64,000 nt of DNA. It comes from Dryomyza anilis (lineage: Eukaryota > Arthropoda > Insecta > Diptera > Dryomyzidae). Location: the NCBI GenBank assembly GCA_951804985.1, contig OX638132.1, positions 41,964,744 through 42,028,743 on the forward strand, given 5' to 3'. The stretch's first letter is position 1. Each line of letters begins with the position of its first letter. The notes below the pieces were generated by a model. It was not told the origin of the DNA. It ran no database searches and saw only the letters and a list, made by a program, of their open reading frames with translations. The position numbers were made by a program, and so were the translations under genes. Positions 11,274-21,443 of this stretch are shown here, piece by piece.

Positions 11274-11344
11274 GTTCTATGGGCTAGCATTTATTTTTCT
11301 ATAAAGTATTCTCCATCGATTCGATAATATAGAGTGTTCTTATA

Positions 11345-12120
11345 TGCATTGCCCAGCTGGCTATAAAAGTCGTCCTTTGCATTTGCTTTCGCATTTTCGG
11401 TGGGGGCATAGCATTGTATGATCGTGATATTTCGAACTTTGCTACGAAAACGCGCTGTCATAAGTCGTTCGGAGGTTGGGGACCACGATATCAAACTCCG
11501 GAAAGAGACAGGTGCAAGCAGAACCCCTACGCCTCGCTCGTGTTTCGAACCTTCATCATTTCCAGAGTATATAAGTATTGACCGGCCAGTTGGTGAGTTG
11601 TATGTGCCGCTTCCTTGCCAACTTGACTCGCTTATTCCAAGTATATTGATGTTGTAGCGTAGAAACTCATGCTCAATTTGGAGGAATTTGGCATTCTGAT
11701 TCTTCTGATTACCGTCATCAAGTAGAGTCAAAACATTCAAAAACCTATCGTTGTCCTTTCTCAATAGCTAAAAGTCGTTATCATATCATCCATTTGTATC
11801 CGAGGCATTGTTGACAGGACGCCGACCCATCATCCCTATCCTGATGATGGGGCTGCTATCTCTCAGATTCCAGGCATTATGTTTTAGCGTCTGGTATTCC
11901 ACTACGGGGGTGCGATCGCTGCCGTTGGCCAATTAAAAGGCTCATCCGCCACCATCTCTTAACTCGTGCCCCAGCTAGCCCCGAGGAAACCCTACAGACC
12001 TTAACTTCGAATATGTCGAAGCAGCCGGGTGTCTAACATACCATTTTCCGGTGGTCGCCAGTAGGAGACTAAACAAGGATCGCTCTGGCCTCCCCAAGTG
12101 GAGGCAGTCAGACACTTTAG
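11345..12120 (-). pseudogene. RTE-type LINE, 5' part: endonuclease N-terminus and leader
   Basis: The minus-strand frame 11764-11345 encodes the N-terminal part of an APE-type endonuclease: N-I-L-G-I-S-E-S-S-W-Q-G-S-G (catalytic Glu in the S-E-S-x-W region), then G-V-G-V-L-L, a P-T-S-E-R-L stretch and I-I-Q-C-Y-A-P-T. It stops matching after the D-D-F-Y-S-Q-L segment, near 11345, so the rest of the endonuclease and all of the reverse transcriptase are absent. Upstream (11765-12120) is GC-richer leader sequence with the 'atgcctcggataca' motif also seen in the 5' region of the 59.9-kb RTE piece. It belongs to a different RTE lineage from the 18.4-21.3 kb element. Confidence 0.7.
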
Positions 12121-12129
12121 CTTGTTAGT

Positions 12130-12422
12130 CCCCCCTGACCACTGTTGGATTACGAGCGCTGGTGTGTACAAATACGAGCCGAAAGGTCCGCGGTTCGATC
12201 CCCAGCGACTATGCAACGCTACCTCTCGGCAGTAAATGGCAAACCTACGAGAGTAAAACATTGCCTATGAAAACCTCTCACCCGCCGTTCGGATTCGGCA
12301 ATAAACTGTAGGTCCCACCATTTTGAGTACAAATATAACACTCACAGCTCAAATGGTGAGAAAGCTCGGCCGAAGTTCTATACAGGACTGTAGCGCCAAA
12401 CTATTATTATATTATAATTCTT
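12130..12422 (+). mobile_element. tRNA-derived SINE, copy 1
   Basis: Contains GGTTCGATCCCC at about 12191, a match to the polymerase III B-box consensus. It is preceded by an A-box-like region and GAGCCGAAAGGTCCGCGGTT, the TpsiC-arm-like part of a tRNA. The body (CCGTTCGGATTCGGCA, 'aactgtaggtccc', 'ctcacagctcaaatggtgag') and the tail (GACTGTAG, then ATTATTATATTAT) recur in the same order in the 37.3-kb copy, which is flanked by a target-site duplication. It lies head-to-head with the RTE fragment. It would be transcribed by pol III from the internal promoter. The 5' limit is approximate. Confidence 0.7.
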
Positions 12423-12567
12423 ATTAAACATTTACGAATACGGTTTAAAAATTGATCTAATTCCAAAATGTATACCTTAAGTCTTGATAAGCTGAAATTG
12501 CGACACTTTTGTCAGTACTTATTACATTAAGGCAATATTCGTAATTTTGATAAATTTTTTAACCCTA

Positions 12568-13195
12568 CACACATAGAAAATTATTGTTGAAATTTGAAAA
12601 TAAATATTATCAATTTATTAAAATCTTCAATCGACAATATTATTTTTAATTTTGAAAGTAAAATTATTAATTTTTATTTAGAATTATAGAAAAATAGCTA
12701 GACACCCTGTTTTTATTATTTATTTTGACATTTGATGTTCCTATTTTGGAAATATTCAAATTTATCGCGCGTTGTTGTGTGGACTAGAAATGTCCAATAA
12801 TTGTAATCGCGACGACTAAATCGTGTAGTGTAATCGGGCGATAACGCTAATCTGGGCGACAATTTTAATCGGGCGACAACTTTAAAATTGTCTTTAGGAA
12901 AGTCTTTACGATGTGGAATTGTGTCAAACATTCGTATTAAGTTATAAAATAAAAATGCATTTTAAATTAGAAAAGGGTGTTTGTATTTATTTCATTGTTG
13001 TTGCCTTTTCAATTTTAAATTAAAAATGTCATTAAAAGCAAAAACAAAACTAACAATAGAATAATTAAAAGCTAACATTTTATTATCAATACTTGTTTGA
13101 TAATTTTATTGTTGTATCCGACAATAATTTGAAAATAATATTTGTGGATCCATTTTAACATAAATTATTTTAAAATATTTATTAAAATATTTTAT
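12568..13195. mobile_element. TIR element with CACACATAGAAAA end, truncated copy
   Basis: Starts CACACATAGAAAATTATTGT and continues with sequence also found at 26652-26760. Near 13090-13180 it shares 'caatacttgtttgataattt' and 'gaaaataatatttgtggatc' with 27360-27430. The right terminal inverted repeat present in the 26.6-kb copy is missing here. The middle (12720-12980) is unrelated to the middle of the other copy. Noncoding. Confidence 0.6.
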
Positions 13196-13269
13196 TAATT
13201 ACGAAATTACGAAATTACAATTAAGGAAACGCAAAGTAAAAAATCGCTACGAGTTCCACTTTAGGCTGC

Positions 13270-13640
13270 ACACTTAAAAAAAATCGTATATATTTTAAAA
13301 GTACGCTTAAAAATAAAATACACCTGTTTCCCAATTTTTTTAGATCAATGCTTTAAAGAGTTTTATTTGCATTTGAAATGTAGGATTCACTTCACAGCTC
13401 AGACATCATTGAGTATGAAAATAAATTTTAATTGATTTTTAAAATATCTCTTAGTAGCATTTCAAATGGGAAAAAAACCTTTAAATGAATTGGTATTGGA
13501 AAACCGTTTTCATATCCATACTCAGGGAGATTTCAGCTACAAAATATATGCCGCCAAAAAAATATTTTTTTTATTAACAAAGTATGAAATTCATTTACAT
13601 TTCAAATGCAAATAAAAACGTGTTAAGGGTATATTATATG
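13270..13640. repeat. Remnants of the 'CATTTGAAATGTA' repeat family
   Basis: Segments such as 'gtacgcttaaaaataaaatacacctgtttcc' with 'gcatttgaaatgta', and 'aacctttaaatgaattgg' with 'aaaaccgttttcatatccat', match (the latter in reverse) pieces at 6800-6880, 16020-16100 and 16440-16560. These are overlapping, rearranged fragments of the repeat that flanks the 6-kb and 16-17-kb copies. No coding content. Confidence 0.45.
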
Positions 13641-13790
13641 ATTAAAGTCATACGGTGCTTATTTGCAACAGCTATTAACTAATCTTTCCTAATTAAATTT
13701 TCATTAAGGGTGCACGTTCCCAGGTCAAAAAAAATACGAACAATTTGAAAATGAAAAAAAAATGGTTTCAATGTAGCACCTCCAAATCTA

Positions 13791-14423
13791 CACTCAAAAT
13801 AAAAAATCTGTGACAGTAGCAAAAAAGGTTGCCAATATAGCAAAAATGTTTGCTGAAAAGAGGAAAGCGCCGGATTCTGCTGAAACAGCAAATGACAGTT
13901 TGCTGTTTCAGTGAACTTTCTTTATGCTATTAGAGCAGACAATTTTAGCTATTTTAACAAATTCATAAAAAAATAAAATAAAAATATTTTTTTTTATATT
14001 TTAATATATTTCTGATATACTTTTTTTATTTTTATATTATTATTTTTTATTATATTTATTATTATATATCTCATATTTTTATTTTACCTTTATTTCACTA
14101 TTTCACTCTTGCATGCGTATTATGCTTGCGCATTATTATTAAGTATAAGAAATATCTCTTTTAAAAAAACATGTTGTCGAATAAGAGTCTACGAATTATA
14201 GAAACATTAAGCTGCAGCGTCTCGTGACTATGGCGCCGTCTATGCGGGTTAGCTACACAAGAAATATGCACACTAGTAACATTAGCACGATCTTGATCAC
14301 TAACAGAACGAAGATTCCCAGCAAACAGTTCGCTATTGCAGATAAAAGTATGCTGAAAATGCAAAGGGTGCTAAAATTTAGCAGTCAGAGTTTGCTATTA
14401 ATAGCAAACTTTTTATTTTGAGT
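13791..14423. mobile_element. MITE, ~630 bp, TIR near ACTCAAAATAAAAA
   Basis: The left end ACACTCAAAATAAAAAATCT (about 13791) is mirrored at the right by 'gcaaactttttattttgagt' (about 14404-14423). Inside both ends the word AGCAAA/TTTGCT is repeated (AAAATGTTTGCTG, AGTTTGCTATTAATAGCAAAC), giving subterminal hairpins. Short frames across it have no recognisable features. Confidence 0.5.
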
Positions 14424-14574
14424 CTATCTATCAAATTACGCAATATGCACCAATTAAACATATACTAAATTAATCTAATAAGTGTTGTAATAAGTTCTTA
14501 CAGAAGAACAGAAGAAAAAAAATAACTATAGATTTGCAATTTATTTTGTTTACAATTTTTGTTTGCAATTAATA

Positions 14575-15352
14575 TACAATGCTCCGTTTAGGAGTTATGG
14601 CCAATTAAGGAAATTTTTAAAAATCCATTTTCAAAATCTTATTACTCCGCAACCCGCGGATCGAATTATCGAATTATATGAAATTTACAGTGAAAAATTA
14701 ATGTCTATAAAAAGCTCCTATTTTCAACGCTCTAGGACGCTCCGTTTAAGAGTTATGGCCAATGAAAGAAAATTTTTAAAAATACATTTTCAAAATCTTA
14801 TTACTCCGCAACCCGCGGATCGAATTATATGAAATTTACAGTGTAAAATTAGACATTCAATGTCTATAAAAAGATCCTAGTTTCAACCCTCTATGGCCAA
14901 TTAATGAAAAGTTTTAAAAATCCATTCTCAACACCTTATTATTCCACAACCCTCAGATCGAATTATATTAAATTTACAGTGAAAACTTTCAACCCTCTAG
15001 GACGCTCCGTTTAGGAGTTATGGCCAATTAAAGAAAATTTTTAAAAAATCCATTTTCAAAACCTTATTACTCCGCAACCCTCAGATCGAATTATATGAAA
15101 TTTACAGTGAAAACTTTCAACCCTCTAGGACGCTCCGTTTAGGAGTTATGGCCAATTAAAGAACATTTTTAAAAATCCGTTTTCAAAATCTTATTGCTCC
15201 GCAACCCGCGGATCGAATTATATGTAATCGAATTATATGAAATTTACAGTGATAAAATTGTCTATAAAAAGCTCCTACTTTCAACGCTCTAGGACGCTCC
15301 GTTTAGGAGTTATGGCCAATTAAAGAAAATTTTTAAAAATCCATTTTCAAAA
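14575..15352 (+). repeat. Satellite-like tandem repeat, unit ~110-165 bp
   Basis: The word CTCCGTTTAGGAGTTATGGC recurs at about 14583, 14739 (one change), 15003, 15131 and 15297, with a truncated unit near 14890. Each is followed by 'aaatttttaaaaatccattttcaaaa', 'ttattactccgcaaccc', 'gatcgaattatatgaaattt' and 'tttcaaccctctagg'. Spacing varies because blocks inside units are lost or duplicated. The 89-codon frame at 14563 simply spans two units. It resembles a short array of a satellite family. Confidence 0.75.
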
Positions 15353-15359
15353 TGATTTT

Positions 15360-16050
15360 TCTAATTTGCTTATTTATGAATTATATTCATGAATTATGTA
15401 TAATACTAAAAAAATTACAAAGTACATGCATAAAAATCTGTAAATCACTATGAATTTGTTATGAATAGTATTCATAATTTTTTTTCAAAATTTTAGTATA
15501 AATCAAAACAGGCGAAATTATGAATATTTATTCATAACATGTGTTTCATATGCATATTAATTTTCTTAATGCGCAATTGACGCTAGTTGTGAAAAATCAC
15601 TATAGAACATATGTAAGAGAATAAAATAAAAAATGTGTCATTTGAAAATAAATATTAATTTATACAAACAAATAAGTTGAAGTGATGTATTTTTCCACTG
15701 ATTTTTTTATGTTCCTTTCCCATTGACGTATTATATTTATTATATCAATGAAATTTTAATTAAGAATAATAAATCATAAAATGTGTTCCGGAATCTATTC
15801 CAATTACTCATGACTTATGATTATATTATACATAAAGCATGAGTAAACATACGCATGATTTTATACAATTAATCATAATAATTGATTTTTGCTATAATCA
15901 TATTTAATGAATAAATACCATATCATTATGATTACTTATGCTTGGCTGGATAAATTGATTAATTTTTGCCAAATTTATGCGTGTAATACATGATTTATGT
16001 GAAAATTCATCTCCGTGTGAGATCTCTTTGAGTATGAATATAAAAACGGT
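15360..16050. other. AT-rich stretch rich in ATTCATAA-type words
   Basis: Repeated words such as 'tgaattatattcatgaatta', 'gaatagtattcataa' and 'catgatttatgtgaaaattcat' resemble those in 24345-25275. It may be a degraded relative of that AT-rich element. No gene. Confidence 0.35.
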
Positions 16051-16110
16051 TTCTCAACATAAATTCATTTAAAGATTTTATTCCTATTTGTAATGTTACC
16101 ATGAGATATA

Positions 16111-16336
16111 TGGGCCTTTCCACACCAAATCGACCAAAAAAAGTAACTTTTGAGTTTTACCTTTTCGATTTCAATGAGATTTGGGCAACTGATAAAGCTT
16201 ATTGAGATATGCATTGATCAATTTTTTTTAGTTTTTCGAAAAAAATTATTCAATGCATAATCTTTATCAGTTACCCAAATTTCATTGAAATCGAAGGTGA
16301 GTTCGAACCGCTGGTTGATTTGGTGTGGAATGGCCC
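16111..16336. mobile_element. Palindromic MITE, ~226 bp, TA-flanked, TIR TGGGCC(T)TTCCACACC
   Basis: The left end TGGGCCTTTCCACACCAAAT is mirrored at the right by 'atttggtgtggaatggccca', both flanked by TA. The arms extend inward ('gggcaactgataaag' against 'ctttatcagttaccc'; 'tcgatttcaatgagatttg' against 'caaatttcattgaaatcga'), so nearly the whole element folds back on itself. TA flanks fit a Tc1/mariner-type target. A single end of the same family is present at 36647-36676. Confidence 0.75.
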
Positions 16337-16439
16337 ATATTAAAAATCAATTCATATTTATTAAATTAAAATACAAATAAAAGCCTATGAAGTACATCAA
16401 CATTTTGAAATATTCGACGAAAATTTAATTAATATTAAA

Positions 16440-17345
16440 ATATGATGTACACATACATTTCAAATAGATGTAAAACCATTTAACGAATTGATTTATAAGC
16501 CTGTGGAAACACGTGTATTTATTTGTTAGCGTACTTTAAGAATATATTGGATTTGTGCAGCTTTAAAGTTGAATTTTTTCTTACGGTGTTGTTATCATTG
16601 TACAAAAATATGAAAAACTACGAAAGTTATTGATATATAAATTCAGTTTCAAAGGATTCAAAAAAAAAAAAAATGTATGCCCATAAAGGTCCGACAACAC
16701 ATGTACACAATTCCATCATCTGCTATTTCCAGCTATTATTTTTACTTATTAAACTGATCCTGGGGGTCGATTCTGGATATGCGTTATCGTGAAGTGAAAA
16801 GTTTTTTTTTTTGGTGAATTCATACCACATTTACGATTCTCATTGTGCTGTGAAGTGATAACTATTGTGAAAATTTCACGAAAATGAAAACAAAGCTGAC
16901 AGTTTTAAAAAGTTTTTCAAAAATTCATTACATAAATAATAATTAAAAAATATAATTATTAAATTTTACTAGAATATATTCTTATTTACAGTTTTTAGGT
17001 TTTGGATTATAAAGCTATATAAATTATATATACATAATAAAATTTTCACCATATGAGTATCGCATTTCGATTTCTGTGAAGTGAAAAAATGGATATGTTC
17101 AGTGAAAAGCTAAGTGATAAGTATCATTATCACGTAGATCCAGAATCTGCCCCCAGGTGTGCCTACATGAAGAATTTAAAAACTTGATTGATTCAGTTGT
17201 AGATGTCTTTGGTCGTTTAAGAAAAAGGCGATGTCCTTTGCTTTAACTCCTCTTTTATAAATAAAAACCCATTAAAATGTGTATATACATATAATAAAAT
17301 ATTATCACTTATAATTAATTTTGAATTTTAATTTTTAAAAATGTT
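16440..17345. repeat. Right member of the long inverted repeat pair, with nested TIR core 16759-17157
   Basis: Reverse complement of 6060-6880 at moderate identity. The core starts CCTGGGGGTCGATTCTGGAT and ends with 'atccagaatctgcccccagg', a 20-bp terminal inverted repeat with a few mismatches. Just inside are GTTATCGTGAAGTGAAAAG and its counterpart. Internal sequence is noncoding. The outer flanks (16440-16750 and 17160-17345) are also shared with the 6-kb copy, showing a larger host repeat. Confidence 0.65.
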
Positions 17346-17529
17346 TGCCCCCCCAAGGTAAACCTTAATTTACGTCCATGCGTACCATGAAGTATATATT
17401 AGACATCTGCTCAAGTGCATTTGAAACCCACTTCAAGATATTCACTTCGTTTCAAAACATTTACTGTCGTCAACTCTATTCTTGAAAATCAAATGAATGT
17501 CTTCCTCACAACAACAAAGAACCAAGTAT

Positions 17530-17542
17530 TGTCAAAACCAAA
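17530..17542 (+). repeat. Left target-site duplication of a LINE insertion
   Basis: TGTCAAAACCAAA here is repeated exactly at 18275-18287, immediately after the 3' end of the LINE fragment between them. Thirteen bases is a normal length for a LINE target duplication. Confidence 0.8.
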
Positions 17543-18274
17543 ATCAAACACAGTACTCAATTGTCGCCGATCACTCAACACACTAAGTCAAACCCATGCG
17601 ATAACCATATGCGGGGTTCCCGGACATAGGAATATAGAAGGGAACGAACAAGCCGATGAGCTAGTGCGACAGGGTTCTGCACATAGTATAGAGGATGTAT
17701 GTTCTTCGACTAGGATTCCATTAGGTGTCCTAAGAAGGCATATTGACCTTAAAACGACGGTAAAAACAAACGCAAACTGGTTATCCAGAGACGACTGCAT
17801 TATCTCACGTCGTCTCTGGCCACACACCAATGAAAAAAGAACACAAAATCTGGTAAATAACAGTAAAGAAGCTACCCGCATCCTCATCGGCGTCCTGACA
17901 GGACATTGTGCAATCGGCACAATGGCGCACAGACTGGGCATCCCCGCGCCCGACCACTGCAGGAGCTGCAAAGATATTGAGGAAGTAGAATCAATCGAAC
18001 ATCTACTATGCGACTGTCCAAATCTCCAAACGCGTCGACTCCAGTACATGGGGAACAGGTTCTTTGGGGAACTGGAAGAAATAGTTGAAGTTCCAATTGA
18101 AAATCTACTAGGGTTCCTAAGAAGATCAGGTTGGTTTCGAAGAAACTAACCCATCGTTGTCAACAAAATATAGTTACCACACAGATAAAAAGGGAACACA
18201 ATGGATCACTAGGCCCCCGTGAGTGTTTGCTGATTAGTTCAGCAACACCCCCTTACAAACCTAACCTAACCTAC
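17543..18274 (+). pseudogene. 5'-truncated non-LTR retrotransposon: RNase H domain and C-terminus
   Basis: The frame from 17544 to the stop at 18149 encodes the end of a LINE pol protein. It has an RNase H core with V-P-G-H-R-N-I-E-G-N-E-Q-A-D-E-L, including the catalytic Asp region of this clade, and then a C-terminal zinc-finger-like motif C-x2-C-x10-H-x4-C (C-R-S-C ... H-L-L-C-D-C). It is open to its natural stop. A usual G-V-P motif replaces the typical W-V-P before the Gly-His. RNase H at this position occurs in I, R1/LOA-type clades. A 3' UTR of about 125 bases ends CCTAACCTAACCTAC. The 13-bp target duplication on both sides dates the whole 731-bp piece as one insertion. Frame upstream of 17544 is flanking DNA. 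Confidence 0.8.
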
Positions 18275-18287
18275 TGTCAAAACCAAA
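18275..18287 (+). repeat. Right target-site duplication of the LINE insertion
   Basis: TGTCAAAACCAAA, an exact match to 17530-17542. Confidence 0.8.
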
Positions 18288-18363
18288 CACAAACAAAACT
18301 GAAGTGAAGAGTTATATGATAATGTGCAATAAAAATTCAAATACTTAAATTAACTGCTTATGA

Positions 18364-18377
18364 CATCGACTACTTAA
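18364..18377 (+). repeat. Target-site duplication (3' side) of the RTE element
   Basis: CATCGACTACTTAA is repeated exactly at 21314-21327 on the other side of the RTE element. Confidence 0.85.
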
Positions 18378-21313
18378 CTTACTTACTTACTTAAATGGCC
18401 CTTACAACCGTGGGTCGGTTTTGGCCGCTGAGATGAAGCCGCGCCAGTCGGATCTGCTTTGCGCGCGCTGACGCCAGTTAGAAATACCAAGCGTTGCCAG
18501 GTTGTCCTCAACTTGGTCTTTCCAACGCAGATTTGGACGCCCTCTTCTACGCTGTCCACCTTCGAGTTTCGATTCAAGCACCTTTTTGGCTGGAGTGTTT
18601 TCATCCATTCGTTCGACATGACCTAGCCAGCGAAGCCGCTGGATCTTGATGCGCTTGACTATGTCAATGTCGTCGAATAACACATACAGCTCGTGGTTCA
18701 TCCTGATTCGATACTAGTTAGCAAAGCAGATAGGGCCAAAGATTTTACGGAGAATCTTTCTCTCGAACGTTCCCAGTACTCTCTCATCGGTGGTGGCCAG
18801 CGTCCATGTTTCTGCACCATATAGTAGGAGGGGCATGATGAGTGACTTATAGAGCGTTATTTTTGTCTGCTTCTCAATTGCCTACTGAGCCCAAAGTAGC
18901 ACCTGTTGGCAAGAGTTATTCTCCGTTTGATCTCCAGGCTGACGTCGTTGTTGCTGTTTACGCTGGATCCCAGATAGACGAAGTCCTTCACAATGTCGAA
19001 CTTGTGGATGTCAAAATCAGCTTTTTGTCCAAGACGCACGGACTCTTTTTTGCTTGTTGACACAAGGAACTTCGTCTTGTCCTCGTTCACCGCTAGACCC
19101 ATTCGACGCGACTCTTTCTCCAATGTGGAGAATGCTGCGCTGACTGCTCGTGTGCTCCTTCCAATGATATCAATATCGTCGGCATATGCGAGCAGCATGA
19201 CACTTTTGTTGAGGATAGTGCCGCTTTGACGGAGTTCGGCAGCTCGAACTATTTTCTCCATCAATAAGTTAAAAAAGTCGCACGATAGGGAGTCACCCTG
19301 TCTGAAACCTCGTTCGGTATGAAATGGCTCGGAGAGGTCTTTTCCTATTCTCACTGAGCAACGTGTGTTGCTCAGGGTCATCCTGCAAAGCCTTATAAGT
19401 TTCGCAGGTATACCGAACTCAGACATTGCGGCGTATAATCGTTCCCTTATCGGAGTGTCGAAGGCTCCGGTCTTAAACAATTCAGCAGACAGGCCATCAG
19501 CACCTGCGGCTTTGTTGTTTTTCAGCCGAGCAATGGCTGTTCTGACCTCGTCATGGTTGGGTGGCGGAATCTCAACGTCGTCATCAAGTACTGGGGTTGC
19601 CGGGTTTGCTTCTCTATCGGTGGAATTGAGGTCATCATCACCGGTCAGCAGTTTAGAGAAGTGATCCCTCCATATTTTCAGTGTGCTCTGGATATCTGTC
19701 ACTAGATTTCCGTTCTCATCTTTACAGGAAGATGCTCCGGATTTCGAACCTCCGGCTAGGCGTCTTATTTTCTCGAAGAATTTTCGAGCCTCATTCCTGG
19801 CCCCATGCATCTCAATCTCCTCACACTCACGTCTTTCTGTCTCGCTTTTTTTACGCCTGAAAAGACGTCTCTCTTCCCTCCTCTTCTCTTTGTATCGCTC
19901 ATTCGCAGCTCGCTACTGACTGCAGGGTGGATTTGTACGCAGCGTCTTTCTCTGCAGTGGTCGCGCGACACTCTTGGTCATACCACTGATTCCTCAGGGG
20001 GCGTTGGAATCCAAGCACCTCTTCGGCAGCCGTACGCATAGAGCAGGAGATATGATTCCACTGCGCGCTTATATCATCGAGAGGAGGAGTGCTTTGTCTA
20101 AGCAGGTGTGAGAGTCGAGTGGAAAAGGCTTGCGTTGTCTGTTGTGATTGCAGCTTTCCGACGTCTAGCTTTCTCTGCGTTTGGTTCCGTACGTTCTTCG
20201 CAGCGCTTAAGCGTGTGCGGACCTTGGCTGCTACAAGGTAATGATCCGAGTCCATATTGGCACCTCGGATAGTGCGTACGTCCATCACGCTTGAAGCGTG
20301 CCTTCCGTCAATCACAACGTGATCAATTTGATTTCGAGTTTTTTGATCGGGCGACAACCATGTGGCCTTGTGGATATCGAAATGTTCGAATCTAGTGCTA
20401 CTAACTACCATGTTTCGTGCTGCGGCGAAGTCGATTAGCCTCGTTCCGTTATCGGAAGTGTTGGCATGGAGGCTAAATTTTCCGATTGTGGGACAATAGA
20501 TGGCTTCTCTGCCCACCTTGGCGTTAAAATCGCCTAGCACGATTTTGATATCGCGGCGGGGGCAGCGCTCGTATGCGTTGTCTAGGCGCTCGTAGAAGCG
20601 CTCTTTTGTCTCGTCATCTTTCTCGTTCGTCGGAGCGTGTGCACAAATTAGGTTGATATGGAAATATTTAGCCTTGATGCGGATTGTTGCCAGCTTTCGT
20701 CCACGGGCGTGAACCTAGAGGCAAGGTGGCGGAGTCTCTTGCCGACCACAAATCCACATCCAAATTCGTGTCTCTCCGCATGGCAGCTGTAGTAGATATC
20801 ACAGGACGCTTGTTTCGAACAGCCCTGTCCCGTCCATCGCATCTCCTGGATAGCGGTGATGTCAGCCTTATATTTTTCGAGGACATCTGCCAGCTGGATA
20901 GAGGCACCTTCCCTATAAAGGGTCCGGATATTCCAGGTGCATATCCGTAAATCATGGTCCTTAAAACGTTTGCGTGGGTCGTCATCGTTGTAATCGGTCG
21001 TTATCCGAGGCTTCTTTTTTGTTTTCATTGGGCGCATAGGTTTTTTCCGTGGTGGGACCCAAACCCAACGCACGAACCCTCACTCTGAGGGAGATGCTCG
21101 CCACTCACTTTAGCCGACTTCTACACCGGGTGGTGTAGAGCGCCGTTTCCAGGGACTTCCACGAGGAGGACTTCCACCGAAGTGGAGGTGTCACCATTTG
21201 ACAATTTGTCAATTCTGGTGACCAGTGAGTTGACTTGAGACGACACCGACAAGGATTGCGCTGGCTTCGCCATGTTGAAGCACTCAGACACGTTGCCTTG
21301 TGATAATCGCCCC
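18378..21313 (-). mobile_element. Near full-length RTE-clade LINE insertion (2.9 kb)
   Basis: Bounded by an exact 14-bp direct repeat. The 3' end on the minus strand is a TAAG-type tetranucleotide tail (CTTACTTACTTACTT on plus, 18378-18393), typical of RTE elements rather than poly(A). The 5' end begins GGGGGCGATTATCACAAGG. About 240 bases of leader precede the coding region. The order leader, endonuclease, reverse transcriptase, C-terminal DNA-binding-like tail is complete, so this is a full or nearly full copy. Homologous fragments lie at 39440-40090, 51510-51630, 59270-59790 and 59870-60130. Confidence 0.85.
18402..21073 (-). pseudogene. RTE endonuclease-reverse transcriptase, broken by frameshifts
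   Basis: Single ORF of the RTE clade, now in four pieces. 21073-20648: basic leader, then C-T-W-N-I-R-T-L and A-I-Q-E-M-R-W-T-G, the APE endonuclease start with catalytic Glu. 20540-19899: L-G-D-F-N-A-K-V-G and S-D-H-Y-L-V, the endonuclease Asp and terminal Asp-His. 19810-18857: reverse transcriptase with R-Q-G-D-S-L-S and the catalytic Y-A-D-D. 18701-18402: R-L-R-W-L-G-H-V-E-R and the R-R-R-G-R-P tail. Breaks visible: about one base lost near 20690, another near 19910, a small deletion near 18870, and a stop (TAG) near 18715. It cannot produce a full enzyme, although every domain is still recognisable. Confidence 0.85.
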
Positions 21314-21327
21314 CATCGACTACTTAA
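21314..21327 (+). repeat. Target-site duplication (5' side) of the RTE element
   Basis: CATCGACTACTTAA, an exact match to 18364-18377. Confidence 0.85.
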
Positions 21328-21337
21328 GGCCTAACTA

Positions 21338-21415
21338 TAATCAGCAGTGCCAAGCATGGGCTAATGTCAAAAATAATCAGCATTGCCAAGCATGGGCTAA
21401 TGTCAAAAATGATCG
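21338..21415 (+). repeat. Two-copy tandem repeat, unit ~39 bp
   Basis: 'aatcagcagtgccaagcatg' followed by 'ggctaatgtcaaaaa' occurs twice in a row with one substitution (AGCAGTG / AGCATTG). Noncoding. Confidence 0.7.
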
Positions 21416-21443
21416 AAAAGTCTCCAAATGTTTAAGGCAATCA

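Larger units (their letters stand above)
9375..11290. mobile_element. PIF/Harbinger DNA transposon relic
   Basis: Two Harbinger-type genes face each other here: a spliced MADF accessory gene on plus (9572-10525) and a transposase C-terminus on minus (11088-11273). This two-gene arrangement is characteristic of the PIF/Harbinger superfamily. The left end has the motif CCCATGTGACCTAACTTTCC (about 9402), which recurs near the MADF stop (about 10530) and in diverged form near 57957 and 59060, so it is probably terminal or subterminal sequence of this family. The transposase side is cut off where the RTE fragment begins (about 11290-11345). Exact element ends and the 3-bp target duplication cannot be placed. 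Confidence 0.6.

Noticed and set aside
12185..12210. Functional tRNA gene
   Set aside because: Only the B-box and parts of a tRNA head are present and the sequence continues into a repeated SINE body, so it is a SINE and not a tRNA gene.
14563..14832. 89-codon plus frame with an internal repeat
   Set aside because: It spans two units of the satellite-like array, which lacks coding constraint.
17588..18096. Minus-strand frames of 153 and 70 codons
   Set aside because: They are antisense shadows of the LINE RNase H frame on plus.
18842..20041. Plus-strand frames of 70-99 codons across the RTE element
   Set aside because: They are antisense to the RTE reverse transcriptase and endonuclease.
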